From Rhodanobacter sp. L36 (lineage in GTDB: Bacteria; Pseudomonadota; Gammaproteobacteria; Xanthomonadales; Rhodanobacteraceae), in NCBI RefSeq assembly GCF_009765755.1, contig NZ_LMUV01000002.1, positions 62,001-126,000 of the forward strand: a stretch of 64,000 nucleotides of DNA, written 5' to 3'. The stretch's first letter is position 1. The number at the start of each line of letters is the position of its first letter. Below are positions 38,646-47,281 of the stretch, in pieces. The notes below the pieces were generated by a model. It worked only from the letters and a program-made list of their open reading frames with translations. It ran no database searches and was not told the DNA's origin. Both the position numbers and the translations under genes were made by a program.

Positions 38646-41237
38646 TTAGAACTGGTACTTGGCCTGCAGGTTCACTTCACGACCTTCGATCGAGCGGGCC
38701 ATGATCACGTTGTTGACGCCGGCATTGACGCCGAAGATGCGCGAGTTGCCCTCGGTCAGGCCGATCTCGTTGGTCAGGTTCGTTCCGGCCAGCGTGAACT
38801 GCCAGTTCTTGCCGTAGTTGGCGATGACGCCTGCATCCAGCGTGTGGTACGAACCCAGCGGCTGAAGGCCGGTCTGATCTTCGTAACGCTGACCGGAATG
38901 CGAGAACGTGACCCAGCCCGTGACGTCGCCCCAAGTGGTCACGACGCGGTAGCTCGGCGTGAACATGAAGCGGATCTTCGGCTGACGCTGCAGCGGCGCA
39001 CCGTCCAGGCTGACGCACTGCGTGTTGCCGTTGATGTCGACGTACGGGGCGCAACCGTTGTAGCCGGTGTAGTGGCCGTCCATATAATCCGCGACCAACG
39101 CCAGTTTCAGGTTCTCGACCGGGGTCAGGGTGGTGTTGAGGTTGATACCCTTGGTCGATGAGCCGTAGCTGGAAATCGGCCCGAACGCGACGCCCGCGCC
39201 GTTGGTTTCCTGATACTGCAGGCCGGTGAACTTGCGCAGGTAGCCGCTGACATCCACATAGAAGATTGGCGACTGGTACTTGAAGCCACCCTCCAGGTTG
39301 CGGATCTTGGTCATCGGCGCGAAGTCGCCGCCCGTACCGCGGATACCGTTGTCGAAGTCATCGAAATGCGCACCGGTGTTGCCGCGTACGTAGACGCTCA
39401 TGTTGTCGGCGAGCTCGTAGTTGGCGCCGGCACTGAACGACGGATGGGTCTTGTTGTAGTTCAGGTGCGTAAAGGTGCCGTTGCAGATGCTGACATTGTT
39501 GTCGTACAGGGTGTTCGGATCGCCGTCGAGGTTCACGACGTTGAAATTGCAGGTTTCCTGCCTGGCGTGCTCGTTCTCCACACGACCAGACACGTCGACC
39601 GTCAACTTGTCGAGCTTCCACGAATCAGACAGGTAAAACGCCTTGTTGGTGGACACGCCGTTTTCGTCAATGTCGAAGTTGCCGTTGAAGTCGACGAAAC
39701 CCTGCGAGTTGGAAACGTACTTGGTCTGCCCGCTTGTCGGATCGACATAGCTGATCGTGATCGGCTTGGCGTTGTTGGTATTGGTCATCAGCATCTGGTT
39801 GCCAAGCGACCAGTTGTCATGGTCGGTCGAGCGCGCCAGGTAGAGACCGACAGTCAGCGTGTTGCCATCGAACAATTCCTTGCTCAGACGGAAATCGTTG
39901 TTGACCGTGTGGATCTCCTTCTGGATGTACCACCAGCCCTGATGGATCACACTCTGGTCCGGCGATACCGCACCACCGCCGACGTAGTTGGCATTCACGA
40001 CGGTACCGGCTGGCAGACCCAGTGTGTCGGTGTCGACCGGCACATTGCCCGGGCCGCAATAACCCGTCGGCTGCGCGACGTTGCAACCATGCTCGTAGTA
40101 GCTCAGCGGCTTAGGATTGGGACCGGAAAACAGCGCATTGGTATTGAGCTGGCCGCCACCGACGACAAAGTGGTCGTCCACCTTCCAGCCATCGAAGTCG
40201 GCGTTGTAGCTGCCGCCGAAATAATTCAGCTTGCCGCCGCGGCCGTTGGCCAGGTTGGCGCTCTGCATGCGGCCGTACGGATCAGGCACATCCACATGCT
40301 GGATCGCCTTGCTGTAGTAGGTGCCGGTCAGTGCGTTGAACCCTGGGAAATTGGAGAAGGAACCGCCGCTGTCCTGGATCATCGCCACCGGCGTGATGAA
40401 CTGGTTCTTGTCGTCCAGTGCACGTGCCCAGAACATCAGGCTGCCGTTGTCCATGTCGTGGGTCAGCGTGGCCGTGAGCTGGCCGCCGTTGTCGGACGGG
40501 TACTGCGGATCGCGCACGCCATCGGATTTGCGGTAGAAACCACCGATGCTGCCATACCAGTTTTCGGCGATCGGGAACCCGTAGAAGCCGTCGACGCGAT
40601 ACAGGCCTTCGTTGCCGTACGTCACGCCGATGTCACCGGACGGATCTTCCGTGCCCTGGCGCAGAATGAAGTTGGCAGTCGCGCCCATCTGGCCGGGGCC
40701 GAAAATGGCGCCCGGGCCACCCTGCACGACTTCCGCGCGCTCGATCGTGTCATCGAGGCGGAACAGCGAGCTGCTGTCCATGAACGACAACGACGACAGG
40801 CCATACAGCGGCGTGCCGTTGACCATGTTGGTGAAGTACGGCGCGTCACCACCACCCGGGAAGCCGGCGATTTCGATGTTGGCACCGGTCTGGCCGCCGC
40901 TCGATTCCGGCCAGATTCCGGGCGATATCTTCAGCAGGTCGGCCGTGCTCTTCACGTTGGACATCTTGATCTGTTCGCGGTCGGCAACCACGACGTTGTA
41001 GCTCGCATCCAGCTTCTTGACGCCGCCCGCATTGGCGGTCACCACGACGGACTGGAGCGACTTGGTGTCGGCAAGACTTGCATTCGCCGAGGTCCTCTTT
41101 GCCGGAGCAGTGCCGGTGGTCTGCGTGTCCGTCTGCGGCGCGTTGGCCGGAGTCGGATCAGTGGCCCATGCAAGCTGGGGCAGTGCGGAGACGATCGCCG
41201 TGACCAGCGCGAGCCTGATTAATTCTGGATGCTTCAT
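38646..41237 (-). CDS. TonB-dependent receptor of the carbohydrate locus
   Basis: 863 aa outer-membrane transporter. The signal peptide ends LAWA near residue 25. A TonB-box-like LQSVVVTANAGG precedes the plug (about 75-200, with IERAEVVQGGPGAIFGPGQMGATANFI), and a large barrel ends in Phe (LQAKYQF). It is distinct from the two receptors at 16.8-22.3 kb. It follows the GH65-phosphoglucomutase gene by 44 bp on the same strand and ends at a strong terminator, so both are likely one transcript under the LacI-type operator. The probable role is uptake of the glycan or oligosaccharide handled by the locus; the substrate is unknown. Confidence 0.88.
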   Translation of the reverse strand: MKHPELIRLALVTAIVSALPQLAWATDPTPANAPQTDTQTTGTAPAKRTSANASLADTKSLQSVVVTANAGGVKKLDASYNVVVADREQIKMSNVKSTADLLKISPGIWPESSGGQTGANIEIAGFPGGGDAPYFTNMVNGTPLYGLSSLSFMDSSSLFRLDDTIERAEVVQGGPGAIFGPGQMGATANFILRQGTEDPSGDIGVTYGNEGLYRVDGFYGFPIAENWYGSIGGFYRKSDGVRDPQYPSDNGGQLTATLTHDMDNGSLMFWARALDDKNQFITPVAMIQDSGGSFSNFPGFNALTGTYYSKAIQHVDVPDPYGRMQSANLANGRGGKLNYFGGSYNADFDGWKVDDHFVVGGGQLNTNALFSGPNPKPLSYYEHGCNVAQPTGYCGPGNVPVDTDTLGLPAGTVVNANYVGGGAVSPDQSVIHQGWWYIQKEIHTVNNDFRLSKELFDGNTLTVGLYLARSTDHDNWSLGNQMLMTNTNNAKPITISYVDPTSGQTKYVSNSQGFVDFNGNFDIDENGVSTNKAFYLSDSWKLDKLTVDVSGRVENEHARQETCNFNVVNLDGDPNTLYDNNVSICNGTFTHLNYNKTHPSFSAGANYELADNMSVYVRGNTGAHFDDFDNGIRGTGGDFAPMTKIRNLEGGFKYQSPIFYVDVSGYLRKFTGLQYQETNGAGVAFGPISSYGSSTKGINLNTTLTPVENLKLALVADYMDGHYTGYNGCAPYVDINGNTQCVSLDGAPLQRQPKIRFMFTPSYRVVTTWGDVTGWVTFSHSGQRYEDQTGLQPLGSYHTLDAGVIANYGKNWQFTLAGTNLTNEIGLTEGNSRIFGVNAGVNNVIMARSIEGREVNLQAKYQF

Positions 41238-41281
41238 GAAACTCCCTCCTCAAATAGTGTTGGAACACTGGTTTTTTGAAT

Positions 41282-44200
41282 TCACACCGTGATCTTTTCT
41301 ATGGATTTCTCGGCCGGCCGGGCGAGGTCGCGATCGGTCTGGATGACAAAATCTTCCAGTCGAAACGACGACAGATCAGGCAGTACCGCATCGGCTTCCG
41401 TCAGCACCTTGTCGTCACCGATACCCAGGGCAACCATGCCCGCCGACTTGATCGCCGCGACCCCCGCACGTGCGTCTTCGATGCCGAGACAGGCGGCAGC
41501 GTTGACACCCAGCGCGGCGGCGGCGCGCTGGAAAATTTCAGGATCTGGTTTTGGATGCACCACCGTCGAGGAATCGACGATGTGATCGAAGAATTGACTG
41601 ATGCCCATGCGCTCGACGAGATCACCGGCGCTGCGGCTTGCCGAAGCGAGCGCAATCTTGAGGCCGGCTTCGCGCGCCGCCTCCAGCGTCGCCAGTGAAC
41701 CGGGAAGCAGATCCTGTTTCGAAAATGACTTGATCGCTTCGCGGTAATAATCGTTCTTGCGATCGGCCATCTCGCGCTTCTGCGCTGCCGAATATTGCGA
41801 CGCCTCGAGACCGAGCACGATCTCCAGCGACGCAGTACGATCCACGCCCTTGAGTTTCTCGCCGATGTTGTCGTCCCAGGGAAGTCCGAGTTCGCTGGCG
41901 AGTTTTTTCCAGGCCGCGTGATGCAGGTGAGCGGTATCAGCCAGGACGCCGTCGAGGTCGAAGATCAATGCCTGGATACGCCGAGGGAAAGCTGCCTCCG
42001 CCTGATTCGCGGTCGCTTTTTGCGAGGGACGATTCAAACCGATGGACTGCGGCTTCCCGCTCATCAGCTCAACCGTCTGACCGGCATGCGTCACCGTGAG
42101 CGCTTCGCCTTCGATCAGGCTGTAAAGAGCCGACCGTCCATCAACGGTGACGCTGATGCGACGACCTTTCCACACCACGCCAAAGCGATATCCCTGCCAC
42201 CGCGACGGCAGCATGGGATCGAAGGCAAGCATGCCGTTTTTCACGCGCAGGCCGCCGAAACCCCAGACCAGCCCCAGCCAGCTCCCTGCCATCGCAGCCA
42301 TGTGCGCGCCGTGGCTTGTGTTGGCGTGCAGGTCGTCGAGATCGACGCGAAGGCCATCCTGGAAATATCGATCGGCCTCTTCCGCCAACCCGACCTCAGC
42401 CGCGAGCACGCCGAAGGTCGAAGCGGAAAGTGTCGAATCGTGCACCGTGATGGCTTCGTAGTAATCGAAGCTGCGGCGTTTGGTGGCGCTGTCGACGTTG
42501 TCGCCGGCCAGCACCAAGGCAAGCAGCGCGTCGGCCTGTTTGCATACCTGATGGCGATAAAGCGTCAGCGGATGATAGTGCAGCAGCAGCGGATATTTCT
42601 CCGGCGGTGTCGCGGCGAAATCCCACAGCGGCTTGTCGAGGAACGTATCGTCCTGCGCGACGATGCCGAGGCGTTCGTCCTGCGGCAGGTACATCGCATC
42701 GGCAGCCGCCGACCATGTGTGAATTTCTTCGTCGGACAGATCGAGTTTCTGTCGCAGTTCGTTCCAGGCGACCGGCGCCTCAATCGCCAATTCGCCAGCG
42801 ACCTGGATGGCGTAGCGCAGGTGCACCTGCGCCATGCGATTCGTGTAGTAGTTGTTGTCCACCAGCGCGGTGTATTCGTCCGGACCGGTAACGTCATTGA
42901 TGCAGAACTGGCCATTCCGCCGTGCGTTGAAATGGCCCACTTGCAGCCAGATCCGCGCGGTTTCGAAAAGCAGTTCCGCGCCGCCACCGGCGAGAAAGCC
43001 GCGATCGTCGCTGACGTCGACATACAGCTTGATCGCGAACGCGATCGCCGCATTGATGTGGTACTGCGCCGAGCCGCTGGGATAATGCGCCGAGCATTCG
43101 TCGCCATTGAGCGTGCGCCATGGATACAGCGCGCCGCGCATGTGATTCATTTCGCGCGCGTGGTTGCGCGCACCATCGAGCATGCGTATGCGCCACAACA
43201 AGCCGGCTTTCGCCAGCGCCGGCGAGATGAAGGCGAGCACCGGTAACACAAAGGTTTCCGAATCCCAGAACACGTGGCCTTCGTAACCTTCGCCGGTCAG
43301 CCCTTTCGCAGCGATGCCGCTCTGGCCGTCGCGTCCGGCTGACTGAAAGAGATGGAACAGGTTGAACTTCAACGCCTGCTCGCTGGCCGCATCACCATCG
43401 ATGGCCAGATCGGCGTGATCCCAGAACGACGCGCAAGTGTTCGCCTGGTCGCGCGCGAGCGCATCGAAACCGGCGCCCATGACGATGGCAAGCGGACCTT
43501 CCGCTTGCTCGATCAAGGCCAGGTCATCTACTTCTTCCTGCGGACGTGTCCACGCGTACGAGACAAATTTCTCGATCTGCACGCTTTCGCCTGGATCGAG
43601 ATGACCTGAGTAACTTTGGCGTGCATCCTCGTCGAGGATGCCGGCAACAGCACCAGAAAATTCAAGCCCGCGAACCTGATGCCGCTGAAGGCAGGCGACG
43701 CCGATAGCACTTTCGCCGGTGCGCTGCACCAGATCGGCCTGCACATCCGAAGCCGCGGCATGCGTGGTGCGCATCGACAGATAACTGTCCGTGCCGATAC
43801 GCGGATCGTCACCCTGCTTGGCTGCTGCATGACTTCCGATCAGGCAGGATTCGAGCGCGATGGGGCCGCTGTAATCGATCGAGGTCACGCGAAGCCGGAT
43901 ACACAACAGTCCGGAATACGCCAGAGGCAGCAGCCGTTCCGCCTGAAGCTCCAGCGTCTGGCCTTGTTCGGTGCGCCAGCGGAGGGAACGTGACAACCGG
44001 CCTTCGCGAAAATGCAGCGTGCGCTGAAAATCGAGCACGTCCCCGCGCATGGGATCGACGCGCACATCGCCGAGGCGAATATTGATGGCCGTCGCTTCGG
44101 CGACCGGCACGCGTGTATCGGTGGTGCGCGCGAATCCGAAGTGGCGCTCGTGGTAATGGATCGGCGCCCGTTCCCACACACCCGCAAGAAAACTGCCCTG

Positions 44201-44428
44201 GGTCGGACTGGGTGACTCTTCAAAACCGCCGCGAACACCCAGTGAACCATTGGCCAGAGCGAACAAGGTCTCGTCGCGCGCCGCCGTCTCGGACTGCCAG
44301 CCCGACTGCTTCAGACACCAGGCGTTGATCGCCTGAGCGTTGCCGGATTTCCCGCCTGCCACGCCTGCGTCAGCAGACTCAGCCGTTTGGGTAGAAGCAT
44401 TCCACGCGTCCAGGTGATTCGCGCTCAT
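41282..44428 (-). CDS. GH65 disaccharide phosphorylase fused to beta-phosphoglucomutase
   Basis: Cytoplasmic two-enzyme fusion of about 1048 aa. The N-terminal 770 residues are GH65: GHVFWDSETFVLP, general acid Glu in NDVTGPDEY, HQVCKQADALL, and phosphate-site segment HDSTLSASTFG. At the position where GH65 hydrolases carry a Glu base it has ANTSHG, as in phosphorylases. The last 250 residues are a HAD beta-phosphoglucomutase with FDLDGVLADTAHLHHAAWK. It should phosphorolyse a glucosyl disaccharide (maltose, trehalose, kojibiose or nigerose type) to beta-glucose 1-phosphate and convert that to glucose 6-phosphate. The start is uncertain: ATG at 44428 chosen, 44467 possible. Confidence 0.88.
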   Translation of the reverse strand: MSANHLDAWNASTQTAESADAGVAGGKSGNAQAINAWCLKQSGWQSETAARDETLFALANGSLGVRGGFEESPSPTQGSFLAGVWERAPIHYHERHFGFARTTDTRVPVAEATAINIRLGDVRVDPMRGDVLDFQRTLHFREGRLSRSLRWRTEQGQTLELQAERLLPLAYSGLLCIRLRVTSIDYSGPIALESCLIGSHAAAKQGDDPRIGTDSYLSMRTTHAAASDVQADLVQRTGESAIGVACLQRHQVRGLEFSGAVAGILDEDARQSYSGHLDPGESVQIEKFVSYAWTRPQEEVDDLALIEQAEGPLAIVMGAGFDALARDQANTCASFWDHADLAIDGDAASEQALKFNLFHLFQSAGRDGQSGIAAKGLTGEGYEGHVFWDSETFVLPVLAFISPALAKAGLLWRIRMLDGARNHAREMNHMRGALYPWRTLNGDECSAHYPSGSAQYHINAAIAFAIKLYVDVSDDRGFLAGGGAELLFETARIWLQVGHFNARRNGQFCINDVTGPDEYTALVDNNYYTNRMAQVHLRYAIQVAGELAIEAPVAWNELRQKLDLSDEEIHTWSAAADAMYLPQDERLGIVAQDDTFLDKPLWDFAATPPEKYPLLLHYHPLTLYRHQVCKQADALLALVLAGDNVDSATKRRSFDYYEAITVHDSTLSASTFGVLAAEVGLAEEADRYFQDGLRVDLDDLHANTSHGAHMAAMAGSWLGLVWGFGGLRVKNGMLAFDPMLPSRWQGYRFGVVWKGRRISVTVDGRSALYSLIEGEALTVTHAGQTVELMSGKPQSIGLNRPSQKATANQAEAAFPRRIQALIFDLDGVLADTAHLHHAAWKKLASELGLPWDDNIGEKLKGVDRTASLEIVLGLEASQYSAAQKREMADRKNDYYREAIKSFSKQDLLPGSLATLEAAREAGLKIALASASRSAGDLVERMGISQFFDHIVDSSTVVHPKPDPEIFQRAAAALGVNAAACLGIEDARAGVAAIKSAGMVALGIGDDKVLTEADAVLPDLSSFRLEDFVIQTDRDLARPAEKSIEKITV

Positions 44429-44603
44429 GAAAAGAGACCCGACCGTCCGCAGGGCTGCGAACGCCATGCATTCGCCACCCACAGTGACATGTCACCCCAC
44501 ACACTGGTTTCCCGCTGCGACACCGACTTCCCCATCTGAATCTTCGTACTGCGCGTTCATCGTGTGGCGCGCATCCCTTGGTCCGGCCTGGCCGGTTCGG
44601 CGG

Positions 44604-44633
44604 AATGTAACAGCCAAATGATATCGATATCAA
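44604..44633 (-). promoter_or_regulatory. Promoter of the GH65-PGM / TonB receptor operon
   Basis: On the minus strand TTGATA (44633-44628, 5 of 6), an 18 bp spacer and TACATT (44609-44604, 4 of 6). The -35 and spacer are covered by the operator at 44619-44632, as expected for LacI-type repression. Confidence 0.6.
44619..44632. promoter_or_regulatory. LacI-type operator O1
   Basis: TGATATCGATATCA, a perfect 14 bp palindrome with the central CG typical of LacI/GalR operators. It overlaps the promoter of the GH65-PGM operon and lies 76 bp beyond the end of the regulator gene. Confidence 0.75.
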
Positions 44634-44646
44634 GATACCGATATCA
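44633..44646. promoter_or_regulatory. LacI-type operator O2
   Basis: AGATACCGATATCA is an imperfect second copy directly abutting O1 (minus strand TGATATCGGTATCT; 12 of 14 match O1). Confidence 0.65.
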
Positions 44647-44708
44647 TGCCGTGACAGGTGATTTGCTCACTCCGAGCGCTCAGCCTGCTCGCCGGGTCAA
44701 CGCAAGTT

Positions 44709-45719
44709 TCAGGTGGAACGAACCACCAGGGTCACGGGGAGCGTTTCGGACTGTGCGGACTCGCCGCGGATCAACGCCAGCACCTTGCGCGCCAGCAGAA
44801 CGCCGCCCTCTTGCCAGTCCTGACGTACCGAACTGAGCGGCGGCAGAAAGCTGGCGCCCAGCGGCATGTCGTCGTAGCCGACGACCGATATGTCATCTGG
44901 AACGGAGCGGCCCATCTCGCGAATACCGCGGATGGCGCCCATCGCAAGCAGGTCGCTGCAGGCGAAGATCGCGTCGAAATCCACCTTGCGCGCAAACAGC
45001 GAATGCACCGCATCGACGCCGGAATCGACCGTGAATTCGTCCCGCCGCATCAACAACGGCTTGATCCCATGCACGCCCAGCGCATCGACGAAGCCGTTCA
45101 GGCGGTCATAGATTTCCGGGTGGCTTGGATTGCCGATAAACACCGGATGGCGGCGGCCCAGCCTGTAAAAATGATCGGCCACCATCGCCCCGCCGAGGCG
45201 GTTGTCGCTGCCGACGATGCAATGGGAATCGCCTTCCAGCTCGGCGCCCCACACAACCATCGGCACGCCCAGCTTGTCGAACCGGTGCACGGCGTCCTGC
45301 CGCACGCCCTGACCCAGCAGGATCAGTCCATCGGCTGCCTGCACTGCCGCGGCTGCCGCGCCTTGTCGGGTGGTCAGCAGCACGCTGTATCCGGCGGCGG
45401 TCAGTTCCTGCGAGATGCCGCCGAGCAGCCCGAGAGGGTAGGGATCGAACATCGTGCGATCCGTGGACGGCTTCATCTCCACGATCACCGCCACGGTGTG
45501 GCTGCGCCGAAGCCGCAGGTTGCGCGCGCTGATATTGAGTTTGTAGCCATGCTCGCGGGCCAGCTGGTTGATGCGTTCGCGTGTTTCCGGATTGACGAGC
45601 GGGCTATCGCTCAGCGCCCGCGAAACGGTGATTTTCGACAATCCCGCCAGCTCGGCCAGATCCGCCATGGTCAGGCCCGATGACTGCAAAGCGCCACGTT
45701 TCTTTCCCGGTCGGCTCAA
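44709..45719 (-). CDS. LacI-family transcriptional regulator of the carbohydrate locus
   Basis: 336 aa DNA-binding repressor. The N-terminal helix-turn-helix and hinge helix read TMADLAELAGLSKITVSRALSD and GYKLNISARNLR (about 17-72). A periplasmic-binding-protein-like effector domain with FACSDLLAMGAIRGIREMG and VPDDISVVGYDD follows. It lies between the two divergent arms of the locus, and the palindromes at 44619, 44633 and 45909 are its likely operators. No operator copy is seen right at its own start. The inducer is probably a sugar made by the locus. Confidence 0.92.
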   Translation of the reverse strand: MSRPGKKRGALQSSGLTMADLAELAGLSKITVSRALSDSPLVNPETRERINQLAREHGYKLNISARNLRLRRSHTVAVIVEMKPSTDRTMFDPYPLGLLGGISQELTAAGYSVLLTTRQGAAAAAVQAADGLILLGQGVRQDAVHRFDKLGVPMVVWGAELEGDSHCIVGSDNRLGGAMVADHFYRLGRRHPVFIGNPSHPEIYDRLNGFVDALGVHGIKPLLMRRDEFTVDSGVDAVHSLFARKVDFDAIFACSDLLAMGAIRGIREMGRSVPDDISVVGYDDMPLGASFLPPLSSVRQDWQEGGVLLARKVLALIRGESAQSETLPVTLVVRST

Positions 45720-46024
45720 TTCCCCATCCTCCGCTCAATACGAGGCACTTCAGGTTTGCTCCCCGGTGGATTGCAACCGCGCAAAAAAGACGCGCAAGCA
45801 ACGCTGAATACCCGGCATGCATTTAGGCAAAGCACGCCACTTGCCGGTGCATCTGCGTCAGCGATTCACGCCGACAGATGCTTTCCGGATGGTATCGCAA
45901 GCATCGTTTGATATCGATACCATCTGTGGCACACTCCCGTTCGCGCGGCTCGCACCAGGGGCAACTGAGCCGGCGTCCCGACCTCTGTTGTCCCGCCAGC
46001 CCGCTGGGCTGCAAGAAGGTGAGC
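45720..46024 (+). other. Intergenic control region between lacI-type gene and MFS gene
   Basis: 305 bp with no gene. It holds operator O3 (45909-45922), a weaker half-site TGGTATCG at about 45890, and the ribosome-binding site of the MFS gene. TTGATA at 45908-45913 is a plausible -35; the matching -10 is weak (CACACT or ACACTC). Confidence 0.6.
45909..45922. promoter_or_regulatory. LacI-type operator O3
   Basis: TGATATCGATACCA matches O1 at 13 of 14 positions. The surrounding TTGATATCGATAYCATYTG is shared with the opposite promoter, so both arms should respond to the same repressor. Confidence 0.72.
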
Positions 46025-47281
46025 GTGAACAGAATCCGCATGATTGTCGCGCTTGCGCTGATCTACATGGTCTTTGCCATCCTGCTCAACAGCGTCGGCA
46101 CCGTGATCCTGCAGTCGATCTTCTCCTTCGGCATCGACAAGCCTGAGGCCAGTTCGCTGGAGCGCTACAAGGACCTGTCGATCGCCTGTACCTCCTTCCT
46201 GGTAGCCTCTTTCATCCCGCTGATGGGCTATCGGCGCTCAATGATGCTTGCGTTGGCCATCGTCGGCAGCGCCTGCGTGCTGATGCCGCTCTACCCCAGT
46301 TTTCTCACCACACGCATCCTGTTTGCCTGTGTGGGCATCTCCTTCGCGATGGCAAAAGTCGGCGTGTATTCGTCGATCGGCCTGCTCACCGCGGACAAGA
46401 CAGCGCATTCGCGTCTCACCAATACCATCGAAGGGCTGTTCATGGTCGGCGTGCTCGCCGGCAACTGGATCTTCAGTGCGTACGTCGACCGCGCGCACCC
46501 GGGCAACCCGGTGTGGTTCAACGTGTACTGGCTGCTGGCCGGCATGTGCGCCGTGGTCATCGCACTGCTGGCGACGAGCAAGCTGGACGAAAGCGCCGCG
46601 CACTCGCACGGTCACAACAACTCCTTCAGCGATTCGATCATGGAGATGCTGCGGCTGTTCGTTCGCCCGCTGGTGTATGTGTTCCTCGCTTCGGCCTTTC
46701 TCTACGTGCTGATCGAACAGAGCTTCGGCACGTGGCTGCCCACGTTCAACAACGAAATCCTCAAGCTGCCCAACGCCATGAGCATCCAGTTCGCGGGAAT
46801 TCTTGCCGGCATGACGGCGATTGGCCGCATCGGCGCCGGCTTCGTGCTCAAGCGCGTGCGCTGGTATGTACTGCTGAATATCTGCGTGGTCGGCATGGCG
46901 ACGCTGGTGATCCTGGTGTTGCCGCTGGCGCGTCATGTGGTGGAACGCAGCGATGTCGGCTGGTTCAACGCGCCGATCGCGGCTTACCTGATTCCGCTAC
47001 TCGGATTGCTGATGGCTCCGATCTATCCGGTGATCAATTCGGTGGCGCTGAGTTCGCTGCCCAAGCCGATGCACGCCGCGATGACCGGCTTGATCGTGGT
47101 GTTCTCCGCGCTCGGCGGCACGCTGGGTTCGTATATCACTGCGCGTGTCTTTGCCAGTTTCGACGGCATCAACGCGTTCTATTTTTCGCTGGTGCCGATG
47201 ACGCTGGTGCTGATCACGCTGTTCTTCTTCAAGCGGGAGACAGACCGCGTTGCAGTGCTCGCACAGATGCAGTGCACATGA
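46025..47281 (+). CDS. MFS sugar transporter
   Basis: About 418 aa inner-membrane carrier with about twelve helices, of the major facilitator superfamily; topology and loop motifs resemble FucP-like sugar/proton symporters. The GTG at 46025 is preceded by AGAAGG at good spacing, giving MNRIRMIVALALIYMVF; an internal ATG at 46040 is possible. It begins the plus-strand operon after operator O3 and overlaps the sulfatase start (ATGA). It probably imports the mono- or disaccharide released in the periplasm and supplies the GH65 phosphorylase. Exact sugar unknown. Confidence 0.82.
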   Translation: MNRIRMIVALALIYMVFAILLNSVGTVILQSIFSFGIDKPEASSLERYKDLSIACTSFLVASFIPLMGYRRSMMLALAIVGSACVLMPLYPSFLTTRILFACVGISFAMAKVGVYSSIGLLTADKTAHSRLTNTIEGLFMVGVLAGNWIFSAYVDRAHPGNPVWFNVYWLLAGMCAVVIALLATSKLDESAAHSHGHNNSFSDSIMEMLRLFVRPLVYVFLASAFLYVLIEQSFGTWLPTFNNEILKLPNAMSIQFAGILAGMTAIGRIGAGFVLKRVRWYVLLNICVVGMATLVILVLPLARHVVERSDVGWFNAPIAAYLIPLLGLLMAPIYPVINSVALSSLPKPMHAAMTGLIVVFSALGGTLGSYITARVFASFDGINAFYFSLVPMTLVLITLFFFKRETDRVAVLAQMQCT

